DNA of 64,000 nt from JBOICV01 sp050740255 (lineage in GTDB: Bacteria > Pseudomonadota > Gammaproteobacteria > Nevskiales > JBOICV01), in assembly GCA_050740255.1 (NCBI GenBank), contig JBOICV010000176.1, positions 15,306 to 79,305 of the forward strand. Reading direction: 5' to 3'. The notes beneath the pieces were generated by a model that saw only the letters and a program-made list of their open reading frames with translations, was not told where the DNA came from and did not search any database. This document shows positions 56,971 through 64,000 of the stretch, piece after piece. The first letter of the stretch is position 1. Each line of letters starts with the position of its first letter. The translations under genes were made by a program, and so were the position numbers.

Positions 56971-57038
56971 GTCATTCCGGCGGAGGCCGGAATCCAGGCT
57001 TTTCAAAGCGCTAGACACCGGCTTTCGCCGGTGTGACG
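56971..57038. repeat. two-hairpin interspersed repeat
   Basis: GTCATTCCGG-CGGAGG-CCGGAAT, a spacer of about 20 bases, and CACCGGC-TTTC-GCCGGTGTGACG, a close match to 50704. It lies in the 304-base gap between pntB and the antiporter; the rest of that gap (56823-57126) shows no gene or clear promoter. Confidence 0.83.
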
Positions 57039-57126
57039 AATTGTTCGAGTTCAAAGAAACTGCCGCGAGACGGTTTTTTTTGTCTGTCGGGTTGACGGCG
57101 GCTAGCGCGCTAGGTCAACTAGCACC

Positions 57127-58854
57127 ATGGAGCTGACAAACCAGTTGATTCTGCTGGCCGGCGTGCTGTTCATCATCAGCATTCTGGCCACGGTGGTTTC
57201 ACCGCGTGTCGGTGCGCCGCTGCTGCTGGTATTTCTGATCATCGGCATGCTCGCGGGTGAAAACGGGCCGGGCGGCATCCAGTTCAACAACTATCCACTC
57301 GCCAACCTGGCGGCGACCGCCGCATTGGCGGTGGTGCTGTTCGACGGCGGCATGCGTACGCGCATCGAGGATTTCCGCGTGGGTTTGCGGCCGGCGCTGG
57401 CGCTGGCGACGCTGGGCGTGGTGCTGACCTTCTTGATTGTTGGCGCGTTTGCCCGCTGGCTGCTGGACTTGTCCTGGGCGGAAGGCCTGCTGCTCGGCGC
57501 CATCGTCGCCTCGACCGACGCGGCCGCCACGTTCTCGCTGCTGCAGACCAGCGGCGTCACGCTCAACCAGCGCGTCTCGGCGACACTCGAAATTGAGTCC
57601 GGCACCAACGATCCCGTGGCCATCTTCCTGACTCTGGGTGTGATCGGCTTCATGCAGGCCGGGACTGCGTGGTCGCTGCTTGACCCGTTGTGGCTGCTGA
57701 CTCTGCAATTCGGCCTCGGTGCCGCCTTCGGTATTTACGGCGGCCGGCTGCTGGTCTACGCGCTGAATCGGCTTGAGCTGGCGGAGTCGCTATACCCCTT
57801 GTTCGCGCTATTCGGTGGACTTTTGATTTTCGGCATCACGGCCGTGTTCGAAGGCAGCGGCTTTCTGGCCGTGTATCTGGCGGGCCTCACCTTGGGCAAC
57901 CGGCGCGTGCACGGCGCTGCGGCCATCCGCCGTTTCCACGACGGCATCACCTGGATGAGCCAGATCGGCATGTTCCTGATTCTCGGCCTGCTGGCAACGC
58001 CCAGCGATCTGCTGCCGGTTGCGGCGCCGGCCCTGCTGGTTGCGCTGGTGCTGATTCTGGTGGCACGGCCGCTGGCGGTATGGCTCTGCCTCTGGCCCTT
58101 CCGCTTTCCGCCGCGGGAAAAGTTCTACGTGTCCTGGATCGGGCTGCGCGGCACGGTACCGATTGTGCTCGCGACTTTCCCCTGGGTTTTTGGTCTCGAA
58201 AACGCGGCGCTTTATTTCAATATCACCTTCTTCATTGTGCTGGTATCGCTGGTCCTGCAGGGCTGGACCGCGGTGCCGCTGGCACGCTGGCTCGACCTTG
58301 ACGTTCCGGACACGTCGGTGCGGGTAAGGCGCGTGGATTTTGATCTGCCCGGAAGTCATGCACACGAGATTGTCAGTTACCGCGTTGCGCCGGACAGCGG
58401 CGTGCGCGGGCTGCGCCTTAAGGAACTGTCCTTGCCGGAAACCGCGCGCGTGGTCAGCGTGGTGCGGCGCGGCCTGGTGCAGCCCTACCGCGAATGGGGC
58501 GTGCTGCAGGAAGGCGATCACGTTTCGCTGCTGGCCGAACAGGACGAGTTGTCGGCGCTGGATGTTTTGTTCGAGCGCAAGCCGCAGCGTGAGGCGCGCA
58601 CCGAGGCCGATCGGCAACGCTTCTTCGGCGATTTTCCGATCGAGCCCGGAGCGCCGCTGCAGGCGCTGGCCGACATCTACAACCTGGAGCTGCCGCCGGA
58701 CGCGCGCGGCGCCACGGTCGCGGACTACATCATGCGCGTGCTGCCGCGGCCGGTGGTCGGTGATCGCTTGAAACTCGGCGAGGTCAGTTTGGTCGTAAAA
58801 GAAATGGAGGAGGGCCGTATCGTCGAAGTGGGTCTGCACCTCGGTAGCGACTGA
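57127..58854 (+). CDS. nhaP2: potassium/proton antiporter, CvrA/NhaP2 type
   Basis: The 575-residue protein has about 12 membrane helices and a C-terminal cytoplasmic domain. The ion site A-S-T-D-A-A-A-T-F-S near residue 133 and S-G-T-N-D-P-V-A near 155 are the NhaP/CPA1-2 hallmark. From about 400 a TrkA-C-like domain (V-S-Y-R-V-A-P-D-S-G-V-R-G-L-R-L-K-E-L-S-L-P) follows, then another regulatory region. It exports K+ (or Na+) in exchange for protons, with possible nucleotide control. Length and order match NhaP2. Confidence 0.92.
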   Translation: MELTNQLILLAGVLFIISILATVVSPRVGAPLLLVFLIIGMLAGENGPGGIQFNNYPLANLAATAALAVVLFDGGMRTRIEDFRVGLRPALALATLGVVLTFLIVGAFARWLLDLSWAEGLLLGAIVASTDAAATFSLLQTSGVTLNQRVSATLEIESGTNDPVAIFLTLGVIGFMQAGTAWSLLDPLWLLTLQFGLGAAFGIYGGRLLVYALNRLELAESLYPLFALFGGLLIFGITAVFEGSGFLAVYLAGLTLGNRRVHGAAAIRRFHDGITWMSQIGMFLILGLLATPSDLLPVAAPALLVALVLILVARPLAVWLCLWPFRFPPREKFYVSWIGLRGTVPIVLATFPWVFGLENAALYFNITFFIVLVSLVLQGWTAVPLARWLDLDVPDTSVRVRRVDFDLPGSHAHEIVSYRVAPDSGVRGLRLKELSLPETARVVSVVRRGLVQPYREWGVLQEGDHVSLLAEQDELSALDVLFERKPQREARTEADRQRFFGDFPIEPGAPLQALADIYNLELPPDARGATVADYIMRVLPRPVVGDRLKLGEVSLVVKEMEEGRIVEVGLHLGSD

Positions 58855-58890
58855 AGCGCCGTTGAGCGCAGCCTATGCACGCTGATCCGC

Positions 58891-59373
58891 TTAGCGCGGC
58901 GGCGGCCCGCGCCGCAGCTCGGGCGGCAACAGGCTGCGGCAATCCAGGTCTTCGCCGGCGCGCTTGCGCTGGTGGCAGTTCTTGATCGCCGCGCGTTGTT
59001 CCGGCGGCAGTTGCATGAAGGCTTTGCGCCGCTCGCGGATGCGGGTCTGTTCTTCTGGCGGTAGCGATTTGAACTGCTCGCGGCGCGTGCGGATGCGCTC
59101 GCGTTGCTCCGGCGTCATCTGTTCCCACCGCTCCATGCGCTGCGTCGCGCGGGCGCGCTGTTCCGGTGTCATGTCCTGCCAGCGTTCGGCGCGTTGCAGC
59201 AGATGTTGCTTGCGCTCCGCCGGCAGCTCGCTCCACCGGGGTTTAACCGGTTCGAGCGCCTTTTGCTGTGTCGGGCTGAGTTCGTCCCAGCGCGGATTGT
59301 CCGCGTCGCTCCAGGCCGGGATGCTGAACAACAACGCGAGCAGAGCGCAGATGAGATACCGCTTGTTTTTCAC
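58891..59373 (-). CDS. exported DUF3106 protein with heptad-like repeats
   Basis: The 160-residue protein has a signal peptide (about 1-23) followed by repeats built on L-x-P-x-x-Q-x-x-x-x-x-x-x-x-x-W/F, e.g. W-D-E-L-S-P-T-Q-Q-K-A-L-E, W-S-E-L-P-A-E-R-K-Q and W-E-Q-M-T-P-E-Q-R-E-R. It is a DUF3106 protein: helical repeats, highly charged, periplasmic, function unknown; it recalls CpxP/Spy-type repeats. The GTG start at 59373, preceded by GGAG, overlaps the stop of the gene before it as GTGA; a TTG at 59379 is less likely. Last gene of the sigma operon. Confidence 0.8.
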   Translation of the reverse strand: MKNKRYLICALLALLFSIPAWSDADNPRWDELSPTQQKALEPVKPRWSELPAERKQHLLQRAERWQDMTPEQRARATQRMERWEQMTPEQRERIRTRREQFKSLPPEEQTRIRERRKAFMQLPPEQRAAIKNCHQRKRAGEDLDCRSLLPPELRRGPPPR

Positions 59374-59771
59374 GCCCAAGCTCCGCTTCCCGCCGCACTG
59401 ACCGGCGCCTCAGTATCGGTCTGCGTGTCTTCCAGCCATTCGTAGAACTCTAAATCCTCGTATAAATCCAGCGCTTCCTCGTCGGAATCGTCGACATAGG
59501 CGAGCTCCCAAACCTCGCTATCTGCGGGCGGTGCGCCGGGTATTTGCACTGTCAGCGTCCACGCGAGAGTAATCGCAGCGGCCAAGCCAAAGCCACCCGC
59601 CGTCAGCCACCAGCGGATTCTGGCGGGTGCTGACTGCGCCTGCGCCACGGCCCGTTTCCGCGCCGCGCGCAGTCGCGCGACAGTCAACTCATCGAGAGCT
59701 GACGCACTGGCTTCAAGCTTCTCGCGCAGCGCGCGCGCGAAATGCTGATCGCTTTGTTCCTGATCGCTCAT
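59370..59771 (-). CDS. membrane protein, DUF3619-like, probable anti-sigma factor
   Basis: The 133-residue protein has a cytoplasmic helical part (about 1-50, with R-E-K-L-E-A-S-A-S-A-L-D-E-L-T-V-A-R-L-R), one membrane helix (about 53-74) and an acidic periplasmic tail. The layout fits single-helix anti-sigma factors that follow ECF sigma genes, and the resemblance to DUF3619 is from memory. It overlaps the sigma gene by four bases (ATGA) and the DUF3106 gene by four. It would hold the sigma factor at the membrane until an envelope signal arrives. Confidence 0.72.
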   Translation of the reverse strand: MSDQEQSDQHFARALREKLEASASALDELTVARLRAARKRAVAQAQSAPARIRWWLTAGGFGLAAAITLAWTLTVQIPGAPPADSEVWELAYVDDSDEEALDLYEDLEFYEWLEDTQTDTEAPVSAAGSGAWA

Positions 59772-60316
59772 GGCCAATAACCCTTCAGTTGCGTGCGCAG
59801 CCTGTGCAAGGCGCGCGAGAGGTGGGTTTTCACGCTGCCATCGCTTACGCCCATCGCCCGCGCGGTGTCCGCCACATCGAGCCCTTCCCAGATGCGCAGA
59901 CGAAAAGCCTGATGCTGCCGCTCGGGCAAGCCGCGCAAAGCGGCTTCCAGTTTTTGCATGGCCAGTCCCTGAGCGAAGCTGTCGCTGGGGTCGGGCTGGC
60001 CGTCGGCCGCCTGCGGCAATCCATCCGGCGACTCGGAAGTCTCGTCATCCTGCGCCGTGTTCATCACGAACAACTGGCGGTGACGTTTTTGCTGACGATG
60101 CCAGTCGGTGATGCGATTTTCCAGAATGCGAAAGAACAGTGGCCGCCATTCCGCCCCCGGCCGCTGCGCGTAACGGCGCGCGAGTTGCAGCATACTGTCC
60201 TGCACCAGATCTAAGGCCATGTCGCGTTCACCAGTGGCGATTTGCGCCATGCGGAAAGCGCGCCGTTCAACGCCCGCGAGAAAGGCATCAAGCTGCGCAT
60301 GCGGAGTTCCTGTCAT
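59768..60316 (-). CDS. ECF-type RNA polymerase sigma factor
   Basis: The 182-residue protein has sigma-70 region 2 (D-L-V-Q-D-S-M-L-Q-L-A-R-R-Y near residue 33, then W-R-P-L-F-F-R-I-L-E-N-R-I-T-D) and region 4 (L-P-E-R-Q-H-Q-A-F-R-L-R-I-W-E-G-L-D-V-A-D-T-A-R-A-M-G-V-S-D-G-S-V-K-T-H). It recruits RNA polymerase to stress or envelope genes. A glutamine- and aspartate-rich linker separates the regions. No ribosome binding site is evident before the ATG at 60316. It heads the three-gene operon. Confidence 0.92.
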   Translation of the reverse strand: MTGTPHAQLDAFLAGVERRAFRMAQIATGERDMALDLVQDSMLQLARRYAQRPGAEWRPLFFRILENRITDWHRQQKRHRQLFVMNTAQDDETSESPDGLPQAADGQPDPSDSFAQGLAMQKLEAALRGLPERQHQAFRLRIWEGLDVADTARAMGVSDGSVKTHLSRALHRLRTQLKGYWP

Positions 60317-60346
60317 GCGCCCAACGGGCGTGCCAGCATGGCCGGA

Positions 60347-60694
60347 TCAATCGCGGTCGCGGCGCTCGTGCCGGCGCTCGATGCGATCGCCCTTGCGATC
60401 CAGGCGCGCATCTACCCGATCACCCTTGCGGTCGAGCCGGGCATCCACGCGATCGCCCTTACGGTCGAGGTGTTCAGCCGCCTGTTCATGGCCATTGGCT
60501 TCGGCCCGTTCGGAGGCGCGGTCGAGGCGAGCGTCAACGCGGTCGCCTTTGTGGTCCAGCCGGTTTTCAATCCGGTCACCCTTGCGGTCGAAATGCTCTT
60601 CAGCGCGATCACCGGCGTCCGCCAGGGCGTTGCCGCCGCAAGCGAGTCCCAGTGCACCGACCGCGATGATGGTCCATTTATTGAACTGCTGCAT
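60347..60694 (-). CDS. exported protein of R-L-D-R-K-G-D-R repeats
   Basis: The 115-residue protein has a signal peptide (about 1-26, ending A-L-A) and then about eight 11-residue repeats of the form R-L-D-R-K-G-D-R-V-D-A, of mixed charge and probably a long helical, possibly coiled, rod in the periplasm. Similar hypothetical proteins occur in other gammaproteobacteria; function unknown. AAGGAGA gives a strong ribosome binding site. It lies 30 bases upstream of the sigma gene on the same strand and may share its transcript or be its target. Confidence 0.75.
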   Translation of the reverse strand: MQQFNKWTIIAVGALGLACGGNALADAGDRAEEHFDRKGDRIENRLDHKGDRVDARLDRASERAEANGHEQAAEHLDRKGDRVDARLDRKGDRVDARLDRKGDRIERRHERRDRD

Positions 60695-61033
60695 GAGGTT
60701 GTCTCCTTGGATCGGGATGACCCATAAGCCCATAACGCCTGGCGATACGGGAGGTTGACAGCTTTTATATAGGGCGTGCCCGCTGGTGATTGCGTGATCA
60801 CTTATACACACGGAGGCGGCCGGGCGCGCCACCGCAGGCCAAGGCTGCAAAACCGCTATCCTGGCTTCACGAAATTATGTAACTCAATGATTTAATATGA
60901 GATTATGCTAGGTATGGGCCTACAAAGCCTCATTTCATATAGGTTTCAGCCCGATGACAGAGGGGAGCGGCGAATCTATCCCCAGTCTTATCCACAGGGA
61001 GCGAAGGCTTAAACGCCACTGCTAGAGTAGCCG
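60695..61033. other. gene-free stretch before priA
   Basis: This 339-base gap shows no recognised gene. Its middle (about 60868-60945) is AT-rich, with TTTAATATGAGATTATGCTAG, unlike its neighbours, and may hold the promoters of the repeat protein (minus strand) and of priA (plus strand), but no convincing -35/-10 pair was found. Confidence 0.5.
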
Positions 61034-63250
61034 ATGCTTTTTTCTGGCCAAATTTTGCGCATCGCGGTGGATGCGCCGCTGTACGGCTTGTTTGACTACC
61101 TCCCGCCGCCGGGTTGCGACTTGAGTCGGCTGCGACCCGGTATTCGTCTGAGTCTGCCCTTTGGCCGCGGCCGGCGGCTGGGCGTGCTGGTCGAATTAGC
61201 CGACCAGTCAGCGCTGCCTTCGTCACGCCTGCGCCGCGCGCAGGCCGTGCTCGACACCGAACCGATAGTGGATACCCATCTGCTGGGGCTGTGCCGTTGG
61301 ATCGCGGACTACTACCACCATCCCTTGGGTGAGGTCCTGGTCAATGCTTTGCCGGTGGCTTTGCGTCAGGGCAAAAGCGCCGGGCAGAAACCGCTGCGAA
61401 TCTGGCAGCTTAACGAATCGGCGAAGACGCTCACGCCCGAGGTTTTGCGCCGCGCGCCCAAACAGGCCGCGCTGCTGCGCTATCTGATCGAACAAGACGG
61501 CAGCGTTGAGACTACGGAACTGAACGCAAATTTTTCGCGCGCCAGCGCCTTGCTGGCGGAGATGGCGGCAAAAAACTGGATCAGCCGGGTAAGCAAACCC
61601 GCCGCCCCGGCAGCGCCCGCCACCGGCGGCACCGCGCCGCTGCTGAATCCCGCGCAAAGTGAAGCGCTCGCCGAAATGCGCCGTCAACCCAATCGCTTTG
61701 GGGTGGTCTTGCTGGACGGCGTCACCGGCAGCGGCAAAACCGAAGTGTTTCTCGAGGCTGTGCACGACACCTTGATGCAGGGTTTGCAGGCGCTGGTGCT
61801 GGTGCCGGAAATAGGCCTGACGCCCGCTTTGCTGAGCCGCTTTCGCGCGCGGCTTGGTGCCGGGGTCGGCGTGCTGCACTCCGGCCTGGCGGAAGGTGAA
61901 CGCCTGGCCGTATGGCAGGCGGCACGCGAGGGGCGGCTGCGAGCGCTGATCGGTACGCGTTCCGCGGTGCTGGCGCCGCTGCCGCGGCTTGGGCTCATCG
62001 TGGTGGACGAAGAGCACGACGCTTCCTACAAACAGCAGGAAGGCTTGCGCTATCACGCCCGCGATGTCGCCGTGCGCCGCGCGCAGATGCTGGATATTCC
62101 TCTTATCTTGAGCTCTGCGACGCCCGCGCTTGAAACCCTGCACAACACCGCCCGCGGCCGTTACCGGCGGGTCCAGCTCAAGGAGCGCGCGCGCGGCGCG
62201 CAGCCGCCGCGTTTGCGCATCATTGATCTGCGGGGTCAGGGCCTGCGAGAAGGCTTGTCCGCGCCGCTGATCGCCGCGCTAAAAGGCAATCTGGATGAGG
62301 GCAATCAGGCTCTGCTGTTTCTTAACCGGCGCGGCTTCGCCCCGGCGCTGCAATGCCACAGTTGTGGTCATGTTGCCGCTTGCCCGCGTTGCGACGCGCC
62401 GCTCACCTGGCATCGGCGGGCGGAGCGCCTGCGCTGCCATCACTGCGGCGCCGATCAGCCTCTGCCGCAGGCCTGTCCCGATTGTGCGGCACAGGAATGG
62501 CTGCCAATGGGCGAGGGCACGGAGCGCATCGAGTCCGCACTGGCGGACTTGTTCCCGCGGGCCAGTCTGGCGCGGGTGGATCGCGACACCACGCGTCGCA
62601 AAGGCGCCTTGGCCGGCATGCTCGATGCCGCCGCGGCGCGCCGCACCGATATCCTGATCGGCACGCAAATGCTCGCCAAAGGCCACGACTTGCCGGCGAT
62701 CACCCTGGTCGCAGTGCTCAACGCGGACGGCGGTCTGTTCAGCACGGATTTCCGGGCGGCCGAGCGCCTCGGCCAACTCATCACCCAGGTGGCCGGTCGC
62801 GCCGGCCGTGGCGATAAAGCAGGCGTAGTCCTGATTCAGACCCACCAGCCCGATCATCCGCTGCTCCAACAACTACTGACGGGCAGCTACGCGGATTTCG
62901 CCCAGGCGCTATCTGCGCAGCGCAGCGCGGCGCAATTGCCGCCCTACGGTCATCTGGCGCTGCTGCGGGCTGAATCAACGCAGTCCACCGCGGCGCTGGC
63001 GTTTCTCGGCGCTGCCGCCGCGCGCGCGCAGAACAATGCCCCAGTCGATGTTCCAGTGCAGATATGGGGACCGGTGCCGTCACCGCGCGAGCGCGTCGCG
63101 GGCCGTTATCGCGCCCAGTTGTTGCTGCAGTCAGGCAGCCGGCCGGGGCTGCATCGGCTGCTGGGCAATTGGGTAACACAGCTGGCTGATTTGCCCGGCG
63201 CGCGGCAAGTACGCTGGTCGCTCGATGTGGATCCGCAAGACCTCAGTTGA
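61034..63250 (+). CDS. priA: primosomal protein N' (replication restart helicase PriA)
   Basis: The 738-residue protein has the PriA order: N-terminal 3'-DNA-binding domain, Walker A G-V-T-G-S-G-K-T-E-V near residue 230, DEAH-type V-D-E-E-H-D-A-S-Y-K, then the zinc-binding region with C-H-S-C-G-H, C-P-R-C, C-H-H-C-G and C-P-D-C, and helicase C-terminal motifs G-T-Q-M-L-A-K-G-H-D and Q-V-A-G-R-A-G-R. It reloads DnaB at stalled forks. It precedes argS by 58 bases, the order seen in Pseudomonas and relatives. Confidence 0.98.
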   Translation: MLFSGQILRIAVDAPLYGLFDYLPPPGCDLSRLRPGIRLSLPFGRGRRLGVLVELADQSALPSSRLRRAQAVLDTEPIVDTHLLGLCRWIADYYHHPLGEVLVNALPVALRQGKSAGQKPLRIWQLNESAKTLTPEVLRRAPKQAALLRYLIEQDGSVETTELNANFSRASALLAEMAAKNWISRVSKPAAPAAPATGGTAPLLNPAQSEALAEMRRQPNRFGVVLLDGVTGSGKTEVFLEAVHDTLMQGLQALVLVPEIGLTPALLSRFRARLGAGVGVLHSGLAEGERLAVWQAAREGRLRALIGTRSAVLAPLPRLGLIVVDEEHDASYKQQEGLRYHARDVAVRRAQMLDIPLILSSATPALETLHNTARGRYRRVQLKERARGAQPPRLRIIDLRGQGLREGLSAPLIAALKGNLDEGNQALLFLNRRGFAPALQCHSCGHVAACPRCDAPLTWHRRAERLRCHHCGADQPLPQACPDCAAQEWLPMGEGTERIESALADLFPRASLARVDRDTTRRKGALAGMLDAAAARRTDILIGTQMLAKGHDLPAITLVAVLNADGGLFSTDFRAAERLGQLITQVAGRAGRGDKAGVVLIQTHQPDHPLLQQLLTGSYADFAQALSAQRSAAQLPPYGHLALLRAESTQSTAALAFLGAAAARAQNNAPVDVPVQIWGPVPSPRERVAGRYRAQLLLQSGSRPGLHRLLGNWVTQLADLPGARQVRWSLDVDPQDLS

Positions 63251-63308
63251 ACTGTGCGCTAGGAAGTGAGTCCGCTACAATCGCCGCCTTTCCGCGCGCC
63301 GCCCCTGC

Positions 63309-64000
63309 ATGAAATCCCAGTTGCAAGCCTTGCTTGCCGAAACGCTCGCCCGGCTTGCGGTCGGCGAACTAGCGGGCGTTCAGTTGCCGGCGGAAATTCC
63401 AGTCGAGCGCACGCGCGACAGTGCGCACGGTGACTTCGCCAGCAATATTGCCCTGGGTCTGGCTAAATCCTCAGGCCGCAAGCCGGTTGAGCTGGCCAAG
63501 CTGATCCAGCGTGCACTGCCGGCCTCCGCGCTGATCCGGGAAGTGAAAATCGCCGGCCCCGGTTTCATCAATTTCTTCCTCACTCCGGCGGCGCAGTTTG
63601 CGGTTTTGGCGCAGATTCTCGATCTCGGCGCGGTCTATGGCCGTGCGCCGGCGAATAGCCGCGATTCCATCCTGATCGAGTTCGTATCCGCCAATCCCAC
63701 CGGCCCCTTGCATGTCGGTCACGGCCGCGGCGCGGCTTACGGCGACTCGCTGGCGAATCTGCTGGAGGCCGCAGGGCATAAAGTTACGCGCGAATACTAC
63801 GTCAATGACGCTGGCCGGCAGGTGGACGTGCTCGCCGTCAGCGTATGGCTTCAGTATCTGGAGCTGTTTGGCGAAGTCGTTCCTTTCCCGAACCGTGGCT
63901 ACCCCGCCGATTACGTCCGGGTCATTGCCGAGCAACTGAAATCCCAGCAGCGCGACAGCTTCCGGCGTGTGGCGGGAGAAGTGGCGCAGAACCTGCCGGC
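63309..64000 (+). CDS. argS: arginyl-tRNA synthetase (5' part, runs off the window)
   Basis: The first 230 codons are present. The N-terminal additional domain (M-K-S-Q-L-Q-A-L-L-A-E) with H-G-D-F-A-S-N-I-A near residue 41 is followed by E-F-V-S-A-N-P-T-G-P-L-H-V-G-H-G-R-G-A (class I HIGH motif, H-V-G-H) and Y-Y-V-N-D-A-G-R-Q. The start ATG at 63309 gives the expected family N-terminus. It charges tRNA-Arg with arginine. The frame is open to the window edge with no damage. Confidence 0.97.
   Translation, partial: MKSQLQALLAETLARLAVGELAGVQLPAEIPVERTRDSAHGDFASNIALGLAKSSGRKPVELAKLIQRALPASALIREVKIAGPGFINFFLTPAAQFAVLAQILDLGAVYGRAPANSRDSILIEFVSANPTGPLHVGHGRGAAYGDSLANLLEAAGHKVTREYYVNDAGRQVDVLAVSVWLQYLELFGEVVPFPNRGYPADYVRVIAEQLKSQQRDSFRRVAGEVAQNLP

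Noticed and set aside
43520..57040. Spaced palindromes as a CRISPR array
   Set aside because: Copies are kilobases apart, in both orientations, with no regular spacers and no cas genes.
60868..60945. AT-rich patch before priA as a replication origin or transferred segment
   Set aside because: No DnaA-box cluster, iterons or rep/dnaA genes were seen; an ordinary promoter region is a sufficient explanation.

Overview
The window is GC-rich, gene-dense chromosomal DNA, most likely from a gammaproteobacterium. The evidence is the priA-argS order at the right end, typA, ttcA, purT, mtgA, a desT-desC-desB type desaturase locus like that of Pseudomonas aeruginosa, and FabR/DesT-type TetR repressors. 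The genus cannot be named; a Nevskiales, Solimonadaceae or Xanthomonadales relative is a guess. No rRNA, tRNA, CRISPR array, prophage or plasmid backbone was seen. The only complete mobile element is one IS3-family insertion sequence.

Layout. 1-2.6 kb: a BrnT-type toxin-antitoxin pair set between two near-identical 48/49-bp direct repeats, then TRAP permease genes (dctQ, dctM). 2.7-9.8 kb: SYLF protein, metallo-beta-lactamase-fold hydrolase, then a run of YheT-like hydrolase, TfoX-like protein, lipase-like hydrolase with Asp at the nucleophile position, glycosyltransferase, purT and mtgA. 10-15.2 kb: 4-hydroxybutyryl-CoA dehydratase-like flavoprotein, SWIB protein, epoxide-hydrolase-like enzyme, a DUF4010 remnant, class III cyclase and AhpD-like protein. 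15.4-20.1 kb: RelBE/ParDE-like pair, typA, and a response-regulator gene split by the IS3 element. 20.1-27.3 kb: a lipid desaturation locus with a TetR repressor, two ferredoxin-type reductases, three membrane fatty-acid desaturases and one unknown gene, with three copies of an 18-bp operator-like palindrome in the divergent promoter region. 27.4-37.7 kb: carbonic anhydrase, a four-gene minus-strand operon (membrane glycosyltransferase-like protein, FMN hydroxy-acid oxidase, SMP-30-like protein, crotonase), a second membrane glycosyltransferase-like protein, pyruvate kinase, GFA protein and another crotonase. 37.7-41.5 kb: a membrane-anchored protein with caspase-like His/Cys signatures overlapping an L,D-transpeptidase gene, then a MATE transporter. 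41.6-45.7 kb: two stearoyl-CoA-type desaturases, a divergent FabR-like repressor, a tautomerase and hicBA. 45.9-52.7 kb: acetyl-CoA hydrolase/transferase family protein, two YbjQ-type proteins, M48 peptidase, ttcA and a repeat-bearing lipoprotein. 52.9-60.7 kb: DUF4412-like protein, the split transhydrogenase pntA1-pntA2-pntB, a K+/H+ antiporter, an ECF sigma / anti-sigma-like / DUF3106 operon and an 11-residue-repeat protein. 61-64 kb: priA and the 5' part of argS.

The dominant theme is unsaturated fatty-acid formation. Five membrane desaturases, two dedicated electron-transfer reductases and two FabR/DesT-like repressors sit within 25 kb, with crotonases and an acyl-CoA hydrolase-like protein nearby. 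Short palindromic repeats of at least three families occupy many intergenic gaps; one supplies the apparent ribosome binding site of the MATE gene. Tight stop/start overlaps are common, including four of the form TTGA that use rare TTG starts.
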